Source: DASRSS01 sp035656335
GTDB taxonomy: Bacteria > Actinomycetota > Actinomycetes > Mycobacteriales > Jatrophihabitantaceae
Assembly: GCA_035656335.1 (NCBI GenBank)
Contig: DASRSS010000124.1
Coordinates: forward strand, 1 to 5,596
Length of the DNA: 5,596 bases
Reading direction: 5' to 3'
Under the pieces are notes generated by a model. That model was not told the DNA's origin, made no database searches, and saw only the letters and a program-made list of their open reading frames with translations. The position numbers and the translations under genes are program-made. Position 1 is the stretch's first letter; each line of letters starts with the position of its first letter. Shown piece after piece: positions 5,146 through 5,596 of the stretch.

Positions 5146-5457
5146 GCCACTGCAGACGACTCGTCGTTCGATTTTTGTCGCGCGAAAGCTTGTACGCCGT
5201 GGAGGAGGTAGCGGGCTAGCGTCGGGTGGCCGCGCTGACCGTCGGGTCGCGCAGGTCCGCCGCGGGGTCGGCGGCGACAATCCAGTCGATAGCCTCGCGC
5301 TGACTGCAGCGTGCTTCCTATCATGGGCTCCACTCGCCGGATTTGCCCGCTTTTTTCTATCGAAATGCAGGTGGTTCGAGTCGGGGACGGCGACGAACAC
5401 TGACGGGGCAGCGGAGCGTCCGCGCGCGGTCGTAACAAACGAACTTGCGGGGCTGAC
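5146..5457. other. Non-coding, probably decayed mobile DNA
   Basis: No intact gene, RNA or clear regulatory signal is visible in these 312 bp. The composition differs from the conserved block: A/T runs such as ATTTTTG (5171-5177) and CTTTTTTCTAT (5350-5360) stand between GC-rich patches. One minus-strand stretch (5216-5296) has strongly G/C-ending codons and reads EAIDWIVAADPAADLRDPTV before ending at TAG. It is closed by a stop just upstream (near 5320), so it can only be a 33-residue scrap of a lost gene that I do not recognise. No second copy of the tRNA 3' end was found. Confidence 0.5.
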
Positions 5458-5596
5458 ATGTCGAACACCACTGGGACAGGGACAAACGCGCTGCAACGCG
5501 TCGCACGGGAAGTCGCGGAACCTCGCCGGCGCGAACGGGGCCCGCGCCGCGCGCGCGCCGTCAAGATCTTCGCGTCGCTCGCGGTGTGCGCGACCG
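5458..5596 (+). CDS. Possible N-terminus of an unidentified membrane or exported protein (cut by window end)
   Basis: An open frame from ATG 5458 runs off the window after 46 codons. It begins MSNTTGTGTNALQRV, then a strongly basic stretch (PRRRERGPRRARAVK, about 22-36), then IFASLAVCAT, the start of a hydrophobic segment. This arrangement suggests a signal anchor or first membrane helix with positive residues on the cytoplasmic side. G/C-ending codons become dominant after about codon 17, so the true start could be later. Upstream GGGG (5449-5452) is a weak ribosome binding site. I do not recognise the family, and the C-terminal part is needed to say more. Confidence 0.45.
   Translation, partial: MSNTTGTGTNALQRVAREVAEPRRRERGPRRARAVKIFASLAVCAT

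Noticed and set aside
5367..5386. GGTTCGAGTC resembling a tRNA T-arm, considered as a second tRNA fragment or att copy
   Set aside because: The flanking bases do not form the five-pair T-stem and there is no acceptor or anticodon arm; it also does not match the tRNA-Ala 3' end.
4888..5596. Search for a repeat of the tRNA-Ala 3' end as attL/attR
   Set aside because: No second copy of the T-arm/acceptor sequence is visible. Any partner site lies outside the window or has been lost.
1..5596. CRISPR array, insertion sequence ends, toxin-antitoxin or restriction genes
   Set aside because: No regularly spaced repeats, terminal inverted repeats with transposase, or matching protein motifs were seen on either strand.

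Overview
The window is chromosomal DNA of a high-GC actinobacterium. Support for this comes from strong G/C bias at third codon positions, GTG starts, a start with no ribosome binding site, a HrcA-type CIRCE operator, and an actinobacterial gene order (fmdB/ruc - 5-FCL <> galU - glp - rimJ - sepX/glpR - tRNA-Ala). That order matches, from memory, the Mycobacterium tuberculosis Rv0991c-Rv0996 neighbourhood and its Streptomyces equivalent. The genus cannot be fixed from the sequence.

Layout. Positions 50-1096 hold two minus-strand genes: an FmdB/Ruc-type zinc-ribbon protein with a Ser/Gly-rich tail, and 5-formyltetrahydrofolate cyclo-ligase. A near-perfect CIRCE inverted repeat (485-511) lies in the 111-bp gap between them, so fmdB/ruc probably has its own heat-shock-controlled promoter. 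A short divergent promoter region (1097-1150) separates the cyclo-ligase from a plus-strand run: galU, then a MoeA/gephyrin-like gene (glp) overlapping galU by 8 bp, then a RimJ-type acetyltransferase overlapping glp by 1 bp. A 126-bp gap follows, then a three-helix membrane protein of the SepX/GlpR type. A tRNA-Ala(CGC) with encoded CCA and a strong hairpin terminator ends this conserved block.

The character changes after the terminator (4920-5457): local A/T-rich runs, no intact gene, and the decayed C-terminal end of a serine recombinase on the minus strand, frameshifted and pointing at the tRNA. This looks like the scar of an integrated element next to the tRNA gene. A possible new plus-strand gene starts at 5458 and runs off the window.

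How the genes fit together. GalU supplies UDP-glucose for envelope glycans. Glp and SepX/GlpR belong to families recently shown to be a divisome scaffold and its membrane receptor (C. glutamicum Glp/GlpR; Streptomyces SepX), so the block couples envelope precursor supply to cell division. The RimJ-like acetyltransferase between the two division genes is the member with no assigned role here. The division system itself is already described. The less-described observations are the embedded acetyltransferase, the conserved-looking acidic C-terminal tail of the receptor, the altered zinc knuckle of the Ruc homologue, and the recombinase scar.
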